Positions 12,831 to 25,205 are shown, counted from the first letter of the stretch. The stretch: DNA of 64,000 bases from Mycteria americana (GCF_035582795.1 NC_134369.1:62000001-62064000); one strand, 5' to 3'. The notes: generated from the sequence alone by a model not told the origin. A program made the numbers and translations.

Positions 12831-15800
12831 TAATGACTTGGCTGCATCTTAGTGTAAGAGCTAAATTAAAAAATATTCCAGCCAGCTGAAGAAAGGCATC
12901 GTCTGCTCGTCCCTGGCTGCGAACTCGTACTGTTCCCAGAACTGCTCTGACTGGGTTGCTCTGGGACACTGCGGTTCAGCCCCACTGTCCTGAACGAAGG
13001 AAGGACTTGCGTAGCATTGAAAAAGCAGTTCAAGGGGACTGGGTTGTGCTCGGCGCTGGCCTTCTTGCTCTTGTGCACCCCAAGCGTCCCTGTGCTGACG
13101 CCCTCGGTCCCTCTCTGGTGGAATGAGCCCAGCCCGCCTCGCTCTGCAGCTTGCAGAACCAGAGCTGCCATCTCCCCTTTTCGTGGATGAACATGATGAA
13201 GGGTTTCCTGTTTCTCTTACAGGCCTGGTCCCCTCTAGTAATACCTTTGGAGGCACGAGGAGCGTGGAATTGCCCCCCCAGCACCCAGAATAACACCTCG
13301 TTATACATCTGTACGCTGATCTGGGACTGCAGGCATCACTTCCCATGAGGTAGATAAGCTGGAGATCCCAGACCGAGTCAAATCGCTTTGGCTCAGAGGA
13401 GTTTCTTCACAATAATTTTTTTCCCCTGAAACGCTCAAACTCGTAACACTCAAGCTGTGGTTTGTTATCTGTTGTTTCCATAGTTGTTATGCTATGACTG
13501 GCAGATAGACTTTTAGACAGGAGACCACATGGTTACTGGTTTGTAATCTTTAATAATGCTATTTTTGGATTCTAAGAACAATGATCCAAAATCAATATAT
13601 ATTTTCTCAGCATAAGCAGGCCTGTGCCAGCCTTGGCCTGTGAATCTGGCTTCCTTCAATGTGTTCAGAAACATTAGCTTAGGTTTTTTTATTCTGTCTC
13701 TTTTTCATTTTACTTTAGAGGTATCACTTTCTGCATTGCCTTCACCTGCTACTGGGAACTGGGCTTTTATTTGGGGGGTTTTTTTCCTTCTTTAGGTCTG
13801 CTTCTCTTTATTTTTTTTTCTCCACAAGCTCCTGTCCCATGATATGAATTTTCATTCAGTAAGGTAAGATGAATCCCACCCTGGTTTCAGATGATGGTGA
13901 CCAAGCAGCTCATGTGTAGATACCTGTGTTGTAAAGCCTCCCTTTTTATCCGATGGAGAAAAATACCCGCTTCTAGGATACAACTCATCTCCTCCTAAGC
14001 TAGATCTAAGCTAGATCTCTAAACTAGCTGAGATGAACTCCATCCCAGAGGTGCCCGCTCTCCTCCCTTAACCCGCAAGGGACCCTGGACAGGCAGTGCA
14101 GACGCAGGCTTCCATACTGGACATCCTGAAAGTTGAGGGAGATGAACCCAAACGCTGAAGCTTAAGATGTTTTCAGCCCTGGAACAGGAACTTGTTACTT
14201 GAAACAAACTCTTCAATATTTTGTTTTCCACTAACATCTAGCTTGCTTCTATCCATGATAGAAATGATTTTCCTACTGTGATAGCTGAGTTCAGCAACGA
14301 GCACGATTACATTTTCTTTTCAGCTCTTTGATTGAAACTTTATCTACCCACTCACAGAAGCGTTCAATTTATAAGAGACCTTCATGCTCACGCTAACGTT
14401 TCACTCACTGGGTGCCTTTGCTTCTTGAGAAATCCCCGCGAGCGGTTCCCCTCCTCATCTTTGTACCGAGGCCATCTGCTCCCTGCAGGGATGGACCTTT
14501 GGGGTTTCTTTCAAGGAACGTTTCTGTGGGTCCTCACTGTGTTCTTGTAAAGCAGAGTTGCAGAAGCCCATGCATGCTTCCACACTGGATGGAAAACCCT
14601 TTGTGCAAATACACCGGGCTTCGCAAATCTTTTCTTGGGTCTTGCAGTTCTGGCTCTGCAACCCTGGTCCCTGGGGCTGGGATTTGCTCGCTTGGTCCAC
14701 CGTGGTTTCCTGGCCAGGATTTGCAGTTGTGATCTACAGCAATGGTGAATCCTTACTGGGCTCTTTTAGCAGGCTCTTTTCCAGCTTTGTGTCTCTGACA
14801 GCCCTTACAATCTAGGCTTAAACGAGGCATTTCGCTAGGCTGTGGGCTTGATGCAAATTTCCCATCTCAGACCTCAGAAGCTTCTGTCTTTACATGAAAC
14901 TGATATCCCTTCAATTTTTTTTGCAAGACTGCGGCGTTCTTCTATTTCTTTTCTAGTGTCGCCTAATAACCAGCTCTTCCCACTTAGCTGTAGACTATTG
15001 AGCAAGACTAATCTTTTTGACTGTGAAAAATTATATTTGTTTTAGAGCCATGCTTTGCTTGTCTTCCTTTTGAGCATGTCTTCATAAAAATAAAATCTTG
15101 CATGAGCCTTTTTTGATGGTATTTCTGGTGCTAGGCACCTTCCTGTCTCTTATTTTCCAAATTCTCGCAGGCAAGAGACAAGTGTTATAATCCATTATTT
15201 AATTTCACATCTCGTTTCTCCTTTACCCTTGTCTGTTTTATCCGCTTCATGCCGTGTGCTCTCAAAGCTCCATGTGTCAGTGGGTAACTTTCCTGTGATA
15301 AAGGCAAGAGATGACTTTTTTTTGAGGAAAAGCAGTGATTTTAGTAAGTCCCATTGCCTTGGTCTTGCCTAGAGCATTGAGCTTTGCAGCCATACTACAT
15401 CAGTGATGCAAATCCTGCCTGCAAATCTAGTGTGGCTTTTCCTGTGTCTGGTCCCAAACTGCAGCACGGGACTAACTAAGGCAACGCTGCCCCTGGGAAG
15501 GGAGATGAGCCTGTGGCATCCTGAGATACCTAGGTGCTGAGAAGACCAGAAGATTGCTCTTGACTCAAGAACCTCATGCCTGATTCTGCGTTTCCAGAAC
15601 TACGGGCAGATTGTTGTTCTGAAACACCCCTTTTGCGGCAAACCCGTTCTTACCTGGCCTACTGAAAACAATATACCTTGCAAAGCTGGTATCCGATTTA
15701 CCTCCCAGACAATTTCTGTGAGCTGCCCTGACAGGAATACAATGATTCAAGCCTGCAGCTGGATCCTCTGGTATACAAAATCCTGAAATGACAAATTAAG

Positions 15801-18317
15801 CTTTCAGAAACAGGCACGGTGTAATTCCAGAGCCGCTATGGAGCCTTTTGTGTACATGCTGTTCCCCTGCCTGATCACCCATCGTGGTTTATGATGCTTT
15901 TTCTTCCCCTCCCCTATTACGTGCAGTGAAAAAATGGATTATTCTGAGCATTTGAAGAGATAGTTGCAGCCCTCCTAATCCACGGGAAAGAGATGCTGTA
16001 ATATTTATTAGTCTGTCAGTAAGGATGCCTGGAGAAGAAAAAAAAAGGAGGTCTGAAATACAAACATGGAAAATAAACAAACATATATATATGAGATATA
16101 TATTCCTCACAAACTAGCAAAGAGGAAGCAAACCGGTGTGTCCATGGTCTAGAAACAGGCTGCTACAACGAAAGCAAGAGCAGCATTATCACCTAAGCCC
16201 ACAAAAACTGCAAATCAACATTTTCTGAGCTGAGCCACTATAAAAGGGGCACCTCTGCATTCCATTTCTGGATTAATTTATATAAAAGCAAAAAAACCCA
16301 ACCAACCCCAACCCACACATGCCAAAACCCTGACAAATATCCAGCCAGCTCCAGTTTGTGTTGCAGTGGAGCTCATTGCTAATTTTTCTGTAGAATGACT
16401 TGGTGCCAGACTGTTATCCTGATGCTTTGTACTTGGGCTAGAAATGTCCTGCAGCTCCTTTCTTCCCCTCTCTGGGAATGAGGAGCAGCGCTTTCCCCCC
16501 CTTCCATGACTAATTGTTTCACATCCTGGAAAATGGAAGAGAAGGGCAGGTAAGGGGAAAACAGTAATTCCATGTGCGGCCAGAGACAAGGTCATGGATG
16601 CATCAGCGGCCAAGCATTTCCTCACGTTTGTTAGCAACAAATCTGACTTTGTTGGTGGCTGCTTGTTGGATTAATGCCGAGTCTTGCGCCGCGTTAGCAG
16701 CATGGATAACATGAGGGGTTTCTGGCGAGGTTTTAATGAAAGAAATTCTTGTGATAAACTGAATCTGAAGAGTATCTGCTCACTGGTGAAACACTGAGAA
16801 TGATGGATATAGGTACCTCCAACCGAATCACTGTGAATGCCATTTGATTTTGAGCAAGCGCTGGAGGCAGAGCACGTGGTGACGACGTGAGTAGAGATGC
16901 CGGCTTGGGAGGGGAGGGCTGCGGGTGCAGACACAGCTGGGCAGAGGGACGCACCGTGCCCACGTGCACCCACAAGGGACTCGTGGATTTGGCATCGAAG
17001 CTCAGGCATCCACAGTGCTCTGCTCCAGCGACCCAGCAAAAGGCTGTCCTCTGCCACCGCGGGCATCTGCTTGCAGTTTCCAAACTTAACCTCGCCCAGA
17101 CAGCTCGTGCCCTCTGGGACTGGTGGGGAAAAAGCTGTGGAGGGGAATGGAGGTGCAGAGATTAGGGACCAGTCTTGGTGGGGGAGCTGATGCTCCTTCC
17201 CTGAGAAAAAGCACAGCTTAGTTCAGTGCTGGGGGCTGCCAATGTCAGAGGCTGGACCCACCTGGCTTTGGTGGGAACCAAGGGAGGGTTCGTGACCAAG
17301 GAGAGAGGAGGAAGAAAACAGCAGAAAAAGGTAAAGCAGGAATGAAAGTGATAAAAGGAGAAAAGACAGAACAGAGAGCAAAGCAGAAGGAAGATCCTCT
17401 CTCCTGCCTCTCCTGCGGTCCCTCTGGTGCAGCTCTTCGCCCCAGCTGCGTGGCCACGCTCTCCAGCTGGGCTCGTGCCGTGGGTGCCAGGGTGGCTGCG
17501 GCTGCCGAGCTGCCTTCGCTCAGCGGTGACGGCTGAGCGCGGTCGGCCGCTTGAGGAAACACAGTGTTTCAGAGTGGTAAAACAGAAAATGAGAACCTCG
17601 CATGGGTTTTGGTTTTTTTCGGTGTCGAGTTGCAGCCCCAACCTAGAGACCTTGGGGCTGGCAGGTGGCCGGCTCCTGGTGACAGCACGGTGCTCGAAAG
17701 AGCATCTCAGGCCCTGGCAAGCACAGAGCTCCCCGTCTAGCTCAGTAAATTGACCTGTAACTTGGAATTTTAACATCCCAAGTTGAGAACCCCCGGGGCA
17801 TATAACCCTCCGCTGCTAGTAGCAGGAACACTAGCCAGGGCAGGCAGGAGCCAGCCAGCTGACCAGAGTCATTAGCCTCCACCCTGCCTGGTCGCCCTTT
17901 GCAAAGGGAGCCCACGGGGGACTGTACGAAACAACCCCAGCCAAGAGGCTTTCAGCTGTGACTTGAGATGCAGCCAGATGCGTCGGCCCCTGTTGCCAAC
18001 GAGAGTGACTTCACGACCTGGATCGCGCAGCGCGTGCTTCACGAGGGAGGGCGGTGCACAGCGGTCCGCGGGTCCCGAGCATGTCAGGGTTAGCCAGAGG
18101 CAGCGAGGTCTCTTGTTACTAGCTCCTGGACAGCTTGGCAGCCTGCGGGTAAGTCTCCTGCCAAATGATGATCTACAGCTTATTGCAATTTGTGCGGTAC
18201 AGAGTGCTATTGGCTGGGTCCGGCCTTCACAGGGAATGCAAAATGGGTATTTTAAAGGAACTTCTCCCCTTGTTCATCCAGCACATCCTTTGGGTGCAGA
18301 GAATGAGAGTACCTATT
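12831..18317. other. Noncoding desert, no gene seen
   Basis: No exon with both splice sites and coding character is seen. A small perfect tandem duplication of an 11-bp unit (TAAGCTAGATC) is at 13,996-14,017. AT dinucleotide stretches occur near 16,083-16,102. The minus-strand frames at 12,861-13,346 and 17,162-17,776 have scattered composition, no domain pattern and no splice context. Confidence 0.55.
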
Positions 18318-18348
18318 CTACCTATAGAATAGGTAGAGTTCTATAGGT
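18318..18348. repeat. Two overlapping inverted repeats (mutually exclusive hairpins)
   Basis: Hairpin one has 8-bp perfect arms, CTACCTAT at 18,318-18,325 and ATAGGTAG at 18,329-18,336, with a 3-nt loop. Hairpin two has 10-bp perfect arms, ACCTATAGAA at 18,320-18,329 and TTCTATAGGT at 18,339-18,348, with a 9-nt loop. The second shares its left arm with the first, so only one can form at a time. Nearby copies of the CTAC tetranucleotide suggest origin by slippage in a CTAY repeat. Function unknown. Confidence 0.8.
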
Positions 18349-19834
18349 ACACCTACCTACTCTAGTGAAGGAGTGTGGGACGGGGTCTCTGGCTTGTTTA
18401 ATAAGAGCACGACATCAGTTTTACACAGTAAAGCCAATTCTGTGCAAATAGCAAGTGCCACCACTGCATCGTCACATTGCCACAGCGGCACATCATCAGG
18501 TGCTCTTTGCTTATTTGGGTTCTCCAAACATCGCCTGCAGTGGAAGAGAATGCAGATAGCAGGTAGGAAAGGAAAACAGATTCTTATTATCTGTGAGCCT
18601 GAAATGCGTAATAGAGATACTGTTCCCCCCCCAACCCCCCCGTATCTATACAAAATTTTAGCTAAGCCGCTGTTTATTTTTGTGCATCTGTAGAGTATCT
18701 GTAACTTCTGGAGTGCTCTTTACCTCTGCATGTGTAACAGAAGTTGTAAGTGACTTTAAGTGAGGCAGCCCATTAGTGAAATGCTAAAGCAGTGCTCGAG
18801 CCAACTACATTTCATTTGGGTGTCTTTTGCTTCTCAGTTCTGGACCACCAGCCAACTGTGACTTGGGTTCCAGATAAGCAGCTAGAGACAACAAGCTATT
18901 GCAGGCAGCTTCCCCTGCCCTCGTGCCGCAGCTCGCGGAGCAGATGGTCCCAATAAATGCATTTAATAACTTCACATGTTAGGGTGCAGTGATCAAGGAG
19001 CTCCGCTCTTCAGGCCGGGCAGGAACCCCTTGTCTGCCATTACTGTCTGCAACCCTGCAAGTGACTCCGCACGTTTTTAACCTGGATGGCTGTGTGCGAT
19101 TCTGTATAACTCACGAGTAGGAACCAACCCGAGCAGCCTAATTCATAGGCATGATTAGCTGAGGTCGTTAAAGTTTCCTCGGTTTTGAAGCTACTATGCT
19201 GTGAGCTTTTAGAGGGAAGTTTCAATTCTGCCCTATCTAACCAGGCAATGCTCAGTTTTGTTCATCCTGAGGTTGGGGGATGATTTTGTTGTCTTTCATA
19301 TCAGCTTTATCTCCTCATTTTAGAGACGGTAGCTAGAAATTAAAAATGAGCATAGCAAAAGGTGGCAGACCTGTTTTCTGCTGAGATTTGGGTAGTGCTG
19401 GGAATTGGTAAGGGACAGAGATGCCAAGAAAGGCAAGGGTAGAGGGCTCCTGCAATGGCCGGGATGAGGTCAAGGAGGCCACGGAGTGGTGGGACAGAGC
19501 TGGGAAGTGGCCTGGGCGGGAGGAGGTGGCAAAGGGGGGCTGTGACATTTCCTAGGGGTCACCGTGTGATATTTAGAAAGCAAAGGATGTATTGAAGCGG
19601 CTCCCAGGCCAAAGAGGAGGCAGGTAAAGCTGCCTGAGGACAGAAAAACAGCCATCCTACTCCCCTATTTTTGATGAAGGGGAACAATGCATGTGCTGAA
19701 GCCTTGCAGGCTGGAAGGCGGCATGTTATGTTTAAGACCAGAGGTAACTTCATTAGAGCTGTTATATTTAGCCTGTCCTATAAAGACTCTTATTTCGATG
19801 GAATATTACATAGAAACTGTTACTATGTACAACA
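18349..19834. other. Noncoding DNA, no gene seen
   Basis: C-runs at 18,625-18,632 and 18,635-18,641 form a small C-rich tract. The purine-rich plus-strand sequence at 19,400-19,630 has no recognisable coding content. No exon is supported. Confidence 0.5.
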
Positions 19835-19890
19835 CACCAGAAAAATGTGGTTTCTGTCCCACAGAGCTCACAATCTGCCTCTGCAAATTA
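19835..19890 (+). repeat. Possible old interspersed-repeat fragment
   Basis: The segment reading like 'tctgtcccacagagctcacaatct' in spirit (19,853-19,876) resembles a motif common in old amniote repeats, where a phrase close to CCCAAAGAGCTCACAATCT is frequent. The match is short and from memory, so this is a weak call. Confidence 0.25.
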
Positions 19891-20854
19891 ACTTTGCTGA
19901 CAAAGGTTAAATGGCAAAAGGTAGAATATTTGAATCTGTGAATTCTCAAATACATGGTCGGTGAACTCAGAGGGGGGAGTAGGTCTAGCTGGGAGACCGG
20001 GTCTCCTGTGCTGATGTGATCATACTTCTGGGGTGGTGAAGGCTCCCATGGGCATCAAGGAGCCGAGCTGGGCCAGGGGCCCTGCAGAGGACAGCAGTTT
20101 TACACAGGCAAGGAGGAGACCTGGAGTAAGGGTGAAGGTCACCAGCTCTGCCCAAGCTTTGACGACATTTTCAGATGTGGACTGAGATTAAATCCCAGCC
20201 TGCCTGGATGTTACCAGTGGTCAAACGTGGGAACAGGCCACCCAGAGAGGAGACAGCATCTCCACCCATGGAAATCTACAAAGCCCGACCGAGCAACCTG
20301 CTCTGGCTGACCTTGCCCTGGGCAGGGGGGGTGGACAAATGGTCTCCAGAGGTCCCTGCCAGCCTCAGCCATCCTGATACTGCGAATCACCCGGTCCCAT
20401 TGCTCCTCTTGCTCCCTCCTCCTGCTTGGAGACACAACTAGTGCATTGTAGCCCTGTTGTAAAGCTCCAGGAGGATGCCCTGAGGCCCCGAAAGACCAAG
20501 GAGAGTAGCAACAGGCTGGCCCAGGGTGTGTTGGGAGGCCAGAGGGTTAATTGTGAGAAGCGTGTGCCTTTGAAACTGGCACTGAAACTCGTCTCTCGCG
20601 CTCTCTGCTCCCCAGGGAAGGCGTGCAGCTGCCGCTTCCCCTCGCACCCCGGCCCTGCGCCCCGGGGATGCCCCAGAGCCCCCTCCCACCTGCCCAGCCT
20701 CCACCCAAACATCAGGCCCCATCTCCTCAAAGATGGTCTGAAAGTGCTGGAGGGACCCGCGGGACGAGCTCCAGGCTTGGTCTGGGGCAGAGCCAGCCCT
20801 CAGTGACCTGTCCCGCAGGAGCTGTGCATCCTTGAGGAGGTGGAGGCACTGAAG
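19891..20854. other. Noncoding GC-rich DNA, no gene seen
   Basis: GC-rich sequence that is open in several frames on both strands by composition alone. There are no splice-site pairs or domain patterns. Confidence 0.45.
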
Positions 20855-20904
20855 CATCCACCCACCCACCCACCCATCCACCCACCCATCCATCCATCCA
20901 TCCA
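20855..20904. repeat. Tetranucleotide microsatellite (CATC/CACC)n
   Basis: About 50 bp of CATC and CACC units. On the minus strand it reads as GATG/GGTG and produces a tryptophan-glycine-rich repeat in the 299-codon frame 20,438-21,337. This shows that frame is at least partly a simple-repeat artefact. Confidence 0.9.
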
Positions 20905-21219
20905 AATGGGTGCAAAACCCATGCTCTGGGACAGAGGGAAGAGCCTGATGAAGGGAGCTGCCCTCCAGGCTCTTCCCACCCCAGGGAAAGGAGTTTGCTG
21001 GTAGAAACCACAAGCCCTTTGGAGGCCTCCTGCAGGGAGGATGCTCTGGGGAAGGTCCATGTCCAGGGCTCGAGTAGCTGCTTTCCACCCACTGGTGCTT
21101 TTGGACCATGACGTGCCTCCAGACTTTGTGCAGAAAGCAAGGGCCGGGAGACCACCTTCGGCGAGGGCTCGGCAGACGCTGCCACACGTCACACCTTGCC
21201 AGGGAGAGGGCTGTGGGTG
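20905..21219. other. Noncoding GC-rich DNA
   Basis: Nothing beyond chance open frames on both strands is visible between the microsatellite and the palindrome. Confidence 0.45.
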
Positions 21220-21240
21220 GCTTGCTTTTAAAAAGCAAGC
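21220..21240. repeat. Perfect 21-bp palindrome with one-base centre
   Basis: GCTTGCTTTT at 21,220-21,229 and AAAAGCAAGC at 21,231-21,240 are exact reverse complements around a single A. It could extrude as a cruciform or be the remains of a small inverted repeat. No associated element boundary is visible. Confidence 0.8.
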
Positions 21241-21654
21241 AAGCATCACCTGGAGAAGTGCCAGACAGCTGCGAGCTGAAGCAGCGCCCTGGTCTGCTCA
21301 TGGGAGGAAGGCTGGGCGGGTTGGCAGTCTTCCTCACGTCCCATGGGAGCCGTGCCGGGGTCCCACCAGCCTCTGTGCAGAGGGGACGCAGGCTGCCCTG
21401 GTGTCTCGGGGCGGGGAGAAGCCTTCAGTATTGATGGGGTCGGGGAGAGAGATGTATGACTCCAAGACTGATTTCTGGGAACAGAAATGCTTTAGCTAGG
21501 TAAAAGTTGCTCCCATTGCTCAGCCAAGGCAGGAGCACACTGAAGGAGGCATCGCTGCCATTTTGGCAGCACGTTGCTGCTCCGTCCAGGCAGTGGGTGG
21601 GGAGAAACCATTCAAGGTGTCAAATGATAGCAAGGAGCTAGGAAAAACTGCAGG

Positions 21655-21800
21655 GAAATTATTAACCTCGCCTATAAATACTCTGTTAAATTGCCATAAA
21701 CTACATGCAGTTGTAGCTTAAGATGGTGCAAACAAATGGTCATTCATTCAACTACTGAGCAGGGCTCCTAAACCACAATTAGCATAAAAATGCTCTACCT
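21655..21800. promoter_or_regulatory. Candidate conserved noncoding element
   Basis: This AT-rich unique block stands out against GC-richer flanks. It contains CCATAAA at 21,694-21,700, which matches the posterior HOX/CDX type of site, a TATAAATA stretch, and ATTAGCATAAAAATG near 21,778. There is no coding potential and no repeat signature. The enhancer reading is inference; conservation was not testable. Confidence 0.28.
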
Positions 21801-23204
21801 CAAGAAGCCAGAGTTTTATCCTATCGTTTTTCTGTTCAGAGCAGTATTACAATGCTGGAATGTGCCTCAGCAGCTTTTTAGCCCTTGCCCATAATAAAGA
21901 GCAGCCCTGTGTTAGAAAGAGCGGCTGCCTGGTTGTGTGTCCCCAGCAGAATCTGAACACTGGGGCGGGAAACTCCTCCGCTAGCAGCCTACCTATAAAC
22001 GAGGTGGTTTCAGATTTTACTTGCTGAAAGGAGGAGGTTTGGAGCATTGGTTGCACTTTGTTTTCCATCTGGGCCACCATGGTACTGTGACTCCTAATGA
22101 AAAGTGAGCCAGAGGAGGAAAGCCTGGTCAGGAGAGGCTCAGGGCTGTATTCCTCGTGGACGTGGAGCCGTACACCCGGCAGCAGAGCAGCAGCACGTTA
22201 AGCTGTCACTAGTGATATGTGCATCCAGCAGCGGGAGATGCCAGGGATTTCTTAGCTGGTAACCTCAAATCTGGATGACTGATTTTGTTACCCCTCTCAA
22301 AAATCTGTCTTTTTCCAAGTCTCCCCTAAAATCAGTCAGGTTTTGGTCATTGTTACCTGGAACATGCTGCAGACCAGTACAATTCTCTGCTTGCTTTAGC
22401 TTAATACTTTGAGTTTTCTATTTCCCTGCTGTAGACTGTGGTCACCTACCTAGTAATTAGAAAGTGGATCTTCAAAGCATGGATATTAAACAGAAGCCTC
22501 CTCAGATTCAGTTTCCTACTCTATATTTATCCAGTCTACAACTAGATTTGCACAATGAGTGGGACGCCCACTTGGCATATTTTATACCGAGAAGCACCTT
22601 TTCTGAGAGGAACCTTCTTCAACTGATTTCCAGCAAGCATCCGAATGCACCCAGGGTTGAGGAAGTCTTGATTTACGTGTGTCAACACTTGGTTAGCTGG
22701 CAGCTCTGAGCTTTGCGTGGAGAAGCGCCTCATCCTGAAAATGATTGGTTTAATTTCATTCTCACGCTAAAGGTAGAGGATATTAGACACCAAAGTCTTA
22801 ATGGCTCATGATAAAATATGGAATAGCAACTACCCATTACATTTGTTATTGTCCCTTTCTTCTGTAAATCAATATAATTGAATTTCTCCTAACTTCTCCA
22901 GTACTGCATGCAGCCGCGTGCAATCGCAGGGGACATTGCACAAAGATGAATAAGCACAATGCCGTTTTAAATGAGCAAAGCACCCAGTAGCCTCTCCGTG
23001 AGATTTGTTTTGCAGCACACTCACGTTCTCCTGAGCCGGCCTGGCTTTGTCCTAGGGGAAGGACTCCTTTCCCCGCAGCAGCTGGGACTTCCTGCAATAT
23101 TTAGCAGTAGCACATGGACTTCTCGCTGCCAGGATTGTCCCAGTCTCAGCAGTGAAGGAGACCCTCTGCTGAAGAGGCTTTTCAGTGTCAGTGAATTGAT
23201 TCCC
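21801..23204. other. Noncoding DNA, no gene seen
   Basis: Unique sequence of mixed composition. The open frames at 21,847-22,080 and 22,464-22,709 are short and have no splice context. Confidence 0.5.
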
Positions 23205-23270
23205 AGCTGAGGCTTGTCTCTGCCTCAGTTTCCCCAGCTGTGTGACTACTTCGCCAGCTACCTGGCTTCT
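23205..23270 (+). mobile_element. Possible MIR-type SINE fragment
   Basis: The phrase TGCCTCAGTTTCCCCAGCTG at about 23,221-23,240 closely follows the conserved MIR/CORE-SINE segment (GTGCCTCAGTTTCCCCATCTG in the family). Only this short core is clear. A second MIR relic in opposite orientation lies about 220 bp downstream. Confidence 0.45.
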
Positions 23271-23487
23271 CACCTGACTTTATTCATGGCTTTTCCTTTG
23301 CCCAGGATTCCTGTTTTTTAAACTGAGAAAAACCAGGTGCTAAGGCGCTTTATACTGTTCCTGCTACACGGCTGGCACATCTACCTGTCCCCTTTCCCTT
23401 GTCCTCTCCCCAGGGCAGCGCCTGTGTGATAGCACTCGCAGCGCTTCCCCTCCCTACCTGTCAGAGGGCTTACCAGAAGGGTGGCTG

Positions 23488-23618
23488 CAAGCCCATTTTA
23501 CAGAGAGAGAAACTGAGGCACGGAGCCAGGCATCTTGTACGGGATTATCGGGAGGCACAGGTGGTGCTGGAAGTAGAGGCTGTGTTTCCTGAGCTGTAGG
23601 TCTGTGCTCTCACCTCTG
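23488..23618 (-). mobile_element. MIR-type (CORE) SINE relic
   Basis: Read on the plus strand, CCCATTTTACAGAGAGAGAA then ACTGAGGCACGGAG at about 23,491-23,525 is the reverse complement of the MIR core (CTCTGTGCCTCAGTTTCCTCATCTGTAAAATGGG in the family). It is followed at the right spacing by degraded sequence ending in TCTGTGCTCTCA, the complement of the tRNA-like head. MIRs are tRNA-derived, non-autonomous SINEs mobilised by L2-type machinery in early amniotes. The copy is diverged and inactive. Confidence 0.7.
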
Positions 23619-24954
23619 TCACTTCTTGCTCGGGTGCCTTTTACCCGTGTTAGTGCTGGCTGGAGGCAGGGGAGGTGCAGAGCCTCACGGTGAGCACAGC
23701 TCCTCCAGGCTGCTGAAAGCCCTGGTGCAGGACCAGGCTGCCTCGTCTGTCCCTGGGAGAAGCCAGGTTTTGCGCTCCGCCGCATGCATTTGTAATTGCC
23801 CAAAAGCTCCTGAGGGACCCCAGGAGAAAGCAAACAGTGTCTTGCATGCTAGGAATTCCCCAAATGGGGTCCAGAGCTATGAGCTAAAACGCTAGTGTTT
23901 CGCTTTCCTCCCTGTCTTCACAGCAAGGCTGCTGCTCCTCACCTGTCCCTGCTGCTCCTGCCCGTAAAGGCTGCCAGCAGCCAGCTCATTCCTTCCTATC
24001 GGGACGGTGAGTATCGCCCTTAAATAACAGCCGTTAGAGACTGAAGCACAGTACACTTTCGATCCTGAGCGAGTCTTTACTGAGGTGCAGGGCAAATCTG
24101 TTCCGATTTGGAGCACTGCTCCGTGCTCAAGCACTGTAAACCGTTCAGACCAGCTCTGACGTGGAGCCTGTAGCTGAGCCTCGTCTTTAATCGCAGCGGT
24201 GACAGAGACGGGACCTTTGCACTTGGCAAACACGGCTGGGGCCCGCAGGAACCTACCCCGGGCACCGGGCAGAGCCGCTCCTGTGAGGTCCAGCTCCTGT
24301 GAGGTCCAGCTCCCCTCCGCCGCCGGCTGCAGGGTCAGCCTTGCGGGGAAGTCAGGGGCCTTGTGCCGCAGGAGAGGCAGCTGTTGCACCGGGGACGTGG
24401 CAGCTAAAGTTCAGCTTTGCAGAGCATCGATGGAGAATCTGGCCCTGCGTTTCGCTGGGCTGCAGTCACGCTAGCTTTTTGGGGGGGTTAACCATGCTCC
24501 GAGGGCGTGCACCCGAGCAAACCTCCTGCATGCGTGGCCGGTGACGCTGTTGCCTCCAGATATCGCTGCGTATTGAAACAGGCACATCCTCCATCTGGAA
24601 TGGATTACAGCCAGCGCCCGTGGAGAGGGCTTCCCGCGGACCCGATCCCCACCCGGTGCAGAAAGGCTTTACTCGCTCGGCGCACCCGGGGCGAGGGCAT
24701 GGACTCTTCTCCTGGTTCACTGCGAAGGAGGCTAGTACACTTATCAGTTGTTAACCTCCTCCCCCACCACCAAGAAACCCCCTAAAAATCCCAAACCACC
24801 ATAAAAATGTGTTGGCAGAATAGGAGCGAGTCATGCAGTGATATTTGGAAAACATGATCTTGTTTTCAAAATAGATTAATGATGGGTTTGGTGCCGGGGA
24901 GTCTGCCCTCCCCAACCCCCCCTTAGAAAAGCATTACAGGCAGGTCTGCAGTCC
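23619..24954. other. Noncoding DNA with a small tandem duplication
   Basis: A perfect two-copy tandem of the 16-bp unit CTCCTGTGAGGTCCAG lies at 24,278-24,309. A run of eight G starts at about 24,480. No exon is supported, although the 24,000-24,700 stretch is GC-rich. Confidence 0.5.
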
Positions 24955-25205
24955 AGCAGTATAACTTCCTAAAAAATAAATAAAAGACTAGCTAATAATA
25001 ACAGCGCCACTACTATTGCTACTAATAGCGCGCTTCTGGCTGGCAACCTCCGCGCTTTTATGAGCCTGCTCTGAGAGAGAGGAGCCGGGGCTCGGGGAGG
25101 TCGCAAGCCCAATTAACTGGGCTCCACCCTGGCACGGGCAGCGGCGTTGCCTGATGGAAACTTAATGGCGAGGTTAAACGGCTGCCCCACTGGAGCCTAA
25201 TGCGG
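24955..25205. promoter_or_regulatory. Candidate conserved noncoding element
   Basis: An AT-rich half with repeated TAAT/CTAAT cores and TTTTATGAGC (CDX/HOX-like) passes into a half with CpGs and an inverted repeat AGCCCA...TGGGCT around AATTAAC (about 25,106-25,123). It is non-repetitive with no clear coding capacity. The composition resembles developmental enhancers, but this is inference without a cross-species comparison. Confidence 0.28.

Noticed and set aside
17162..17776. 204-codon minus-strand frame
   Set aside because: Phenylalanine- and cysteine-rich middle comes from a purine-rich plus strand. No family resemblance.
20438..21337. 299-codon minus-strand open frame
   Set aside because: It runs through a CATC/CACC microsatellite that gives a tryptophan-glycine repeat, overlaps open frames on both strands, and shows no domain or splice context. 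A GC-rich chance frame is the simplest reading.
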